64,000 nucleotides of DNA. It comes from Leptothermofonsia sichuanensis E412. Its GTDB lineage: Bacteria > Cyanobacteriota > Cyanobacteriia > Leptolyngbyales > Leptolyngbyaceae. The stretch covers positions 372,001-436,000 of the forward strand of contig NZ_CP072600.1 in the NCBI RefSeq assembly GCF_019891175.1. Reading direction: 5' to 3'. The position numbers and the translations under genes were made by a program. Under the pieces are notes generated by a model, which was not told the DNA's origin, did not search any database, and was given only the letters and a program-made list of their open reading frames with translations. This document shows, one piece after another, positions 62,218 to 64,000 of this stretch (positions are counted from its first letter, which is position 1; each line of letters opens with the position of its first letter).

Positions 62218-63628
62218 GTAATTGCTCAACTGGGGTTGACAAGGCGAGAAAGAACACTAGAGTTAAAGGCATGAAAGAGCTTCCAGACCTCAAGCAACTC
62301 ACAGACTCTGATAAGGACAGGCTGATCCAGACACTGTGGGATGAGCTGCAAAAGTTGCAACAAAAGAAGCCGAAAAAGACATCCAAGAATTCCAGTTTAC
62401 CCCCTGCTCAAGGATTCAAAGCAGCAGTTAGCGAGCCTTCTGGCTCCCAAGAGATAAATCGAAGTGCGAGTGTGGGACGCTGTGGTGGTGGGCGTAAGCT
62501 GACTCCGAATCCCGACCAAATTATCCGCGCCGAAGTGAACAGGTGTAAAACTTGTGGTGTGAGTCTGTCTGGAACCCTTCAGCAATTGCTGCAACGCTAT
62601 GAAAAAGTGGAGATTCCACCGATTCGCCCGGTTGTGACTCAAGTGGAACGGTATGGTTGCACCTGTCCGGGTTGTGGAGAAGTTCAATTGGCTCCAGTTC
62701 CGGTGGGACTAGAACCCGGCAGTCCCTTCGGCGATGGGGTGGCGGCCTTAGTCACGACGTTGCGCTACGGTCATGCAATCAGCTATGCGCGGCTGAGTCA
62801 ACTGATGTCGGAGGTGTTCAATTTAGCGATTTCCGAAGGTGCTTTGGCAAGTCTCTTTCAACGAGTCAAAACGCAATTAGACCCATCGATTGCGGCGATT
62901 GTGCAGCGCTTACGCAGTTCCCGACTGGTCGGCAGCGATGAAACCAGTGCGCGGCTGAGAGGCAAGACGGTATGGGAATGGGTGTTTCAAAATGCTCAAG
63001 TCTGCTTGCATGTGATTCGCCCGTCCCGTGGGGCAGAGGTGATTGAGCACGTGATGGCAGGGCATCGTCCTGAGATTTGGGTGTCGGATTTGTTCAGCGC
63101 TCAAAAGAAACATCCTGCGTCAGATTGGCAAGTCTGCTTAGCCCATCAGTTGCGCGATTGTCAGTATGGCATTGATGCCGGGGATACGATCTTTTCGCCT
63201 CGGATGAAGCGGTTAGTCTTACGCGCTTGTGCTTGGCATCGACGCTGGGAGCAATTGTCTGCTTCGACGCAATATCAATATCGCTGCCGGATCAACCGAG
63301 AATTAGACCAAGCACTCGCCCTGTGTCCGACTCAAGCCGATGGCATTCGGCTGCAAACGCGCTACCGAAACTTGCGGGAGCATCTGTTTCTATTTTTGGC
63401 AGACACAACGATTGCGCCGACCAATAATGCCAGTGAACAGGCGCTGCGGATGAGTGTGATTTTTCGCAAGGTGACCAATGGGTTTCGCTCCGAGTGGGGC
63501 AAAGATTTGTTCGCCGATATTCGTTCTGTGGTGAATACGGGTAAGCGTCAAGGGCTTTCTGCTTTTGAGTCCATTTCTGCGGCCTTAAACCCTCACCAAT
63601 CCCTATTCCCGCTGAGTTGAGCAATTAC
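62218..63628 (+). mobile_element. IS66-family (single-ORF) insertion sequence
   Basis: Ends GTAATTGCTCAAC (62218) and GTTGAGCAATTAC (ending 63628) are perfect 13-base inverted repeats with the GTAA start usual for IS66. It is flanked by 8-bp duplications CCTCGAAG at 62210-62217 and 63629-63636. Total 1411 bp. It carries only a transposase, as in the ISBst12-like branch without tnpA/tnpB. Confidence 0.92.
62271..63620 (+). CDS. IS66-family transposase
   Basis: From ATG 62271 (MKELPDLKQLTDSDKDRL) the protein has 449 residues; the frame reads in from the interrupted DUF29 gene. A zinc-binding region (CKTCG, CTCPGCGEV) is followed by the DDE domain: LVGSDETSARL (first Asp), IWVSDLFSAQKKHPASDWQVCLAHQLRD (second Asp) and TNNASEQALR (Glu). 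The domain is complete, so the element may still be active. Confidence 0.9.
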   Translation: MKELPDLKQLTDSDKDRLIQTLWDELQKLQQKKPKKTSKNSSLPPAQGFKAAVSEPSGSQEINRSASVGRCGGGRKLTPNPDQIIRAEVNRCKTCGVSLSGTLQQLLQRYEKVEIPPIRPVVTQVERYGCTCPGCGEVQLAPVPVGLEPGSPFGDGVAALVTTLRYGHAISYARLSQLMSEVFNLAISEGALASLFQRVKTQLDPSIAAIVQRLRSSRLVGSDETSARLRGKTVWEWVFQNAQVCLHVIRPSRGAEVIEHVMAGHRPEIWVSDLFSAQKKHPASDWQVCLAHQLRDCQYGIDAGDTIFSPRMKRLVLRACAWHRRWEQLSASTQYQYRCRINRELDQALALCPTQADGIRLQTRYRNLREHLFLFLADTTIAPTNNASEQALRMSVIFRKVTNGFRSEWGKDLFADIRSVVNTGKRQGLSAFESISAALNPHQSLFPLS

Positions 63629-63636
63629 CCTCGAAG

Positions 63637-63696
63637 ATAGCCCCAGCCTCAAAAACTACCTCAGTGACCACTTTGTATCTGCGTATGGCAATGCTA
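63637..63696 (+). pseudogene. DUF29 gene, continuation, cut by a second IS630 copy
   Basis: DSPSLKNYLSDHFVSAYGNA continues the DUF29 frame after the IS66-type element, then is interrupted at the TA dinucleotide 63695-63696 by IS630. The remainder would lie beyond the window. Confidence 0.75.
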
Positions 63697-64000
63697 TACC
63701 TTGTCAGGGTATAGTTTTTACTTGTTTAAAGGACTGAAAACGCAAGGTTAACAGTGAATCTAACTCAGGTTTATACGTCGTATGACACTGGTTGAGACAA
63801 GCAGTAATCGCCTCCTTAAATGCAGAGAAGTCAGCATAATAAATCGAATATAAGCATTGCTTCTTGACAAACTTCCACAAGCGCTCAATCAAGTTGAGAT
63901 TGGGAGAATAGACCGTTAGATACAACAACTCAATGTTCAATGATTGAGCCAACTCCATCACAACCGCACACTTCTGATACCGAGCGTTATCCAACACAAG
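63697..64000 (-). mobile_element. Second IS630 copy, partial at the window edge
   Basis: The 304 bp seen appear identical to 59090-59393, starting TACCTTGTCAGGGTATAG after TA 63695-63696. The transposase end (stop near 63704) is included. Two indistinguishable copies 4.6 kb apart indicate recent transposition. Confidence 0.85.

Overview
This is cyanobacterial chromosome. It carries the photosystem II genes psbE, psbF, psbL, psbJ and ycf48, the frequent HIP1 octamer GCGATCGC, and cyanobacterial arsenic-resistance and outer-envelope genes. Abundant small interspersed palindromic repeats and IS630/IS66/IS5 debris suggest a filamentous, repeat-rich (Leptolyngbya-like) organism; this assignment is an inference.

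Layout. (1) 1-4090 is AT-rich and looks like a plasmid-type replicon: the end of a ribbon-helix-helix-like gene, direct repeats resembling iterons, a primase-helicase replication protein and an unknown gene. It abuts the 5' part of a tRNA-Leu(CAA) gene whose 3' part is not recognisable. (2) 4254-13515 is mostly core metabolism: a CYP120-like P450, Ppx/GppA, a vWA protein, GlmU, a GST and acetyl-CoA synthetase. (3) 13802-23536 is a signalling/conflict-like region: a P-loop ATPase next to a 1.75-kilo-residue TPR-STAND-WD40 protein, a small esterase, and a translationally coupled MerR-like regulator/vWA pair. (4) 23674-25330 is an NAD-salvage operon, pnuC-nadR. (5) 25542-34786 holds two giant minus-strand genes: a protein combining four phosphoester-hydrolase-type modules, and an RTX extracellular nuclease. 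Together they suggest extracellular DNA/phosphoester scavenging. (6) 35314-38095 has rubredoxin, ycf48 and psbEFL, with psbJ displaced by about 540 bp. (7) 38173-39720 is a TPR/GT9-like protein. (8) 40222-46387 is an arsenic island: arsR, a PstS-like lipoprotein, GAPDH, arsJ, acr3 and arsC. (9) 46732-50961 is a BMP/nucleoside-type ABC importer whose two permease genes are split by an opposite-strand NTF2-like gene. (10) 51299-57557 has lpxD, cydAB, a DUF6544 gene, a hypothetical gene invaded by nested repeats, and a SIMPL gene. (11) 57640-64000 is a transposon graveyard. It contains two IS5-type fragments, an IS630-type fragment, a full IS630 element (-1 frameshift, TA duplication), a second partial copy of that IS630 at the window edge, and an IS66-type element with 8-bp target duplications inside a DUF29 gene. 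It also has a duplicated 475-bp cassette carrying the 5' end of a DNA methyltransferase gene, flanking a DUF6883/DUF4926 pair.

Several repeat families recur: (a) an ~80-bp element with GGCGTTGCTGA / TCAGCAACGCC ends, which supplies the cydA stop codon and lies in-frame inside another gene; (b) an ~90-bp hairpin element with an apparent 11-bp target duplication; (c) TTTACCACAGAG palindromes; (d) a CCCTTGAAAAGGG repeat. The best candidates for undescribed biology are the ATPase/STAND-WD40 pair, the phosphatase megaprotein with its nuclease neighbour, the 3'-palindrome system of the first 4 kb, and the duplicated methyltransferase cassettes. All functional calls rest on motif recognition by eye, without database searches.
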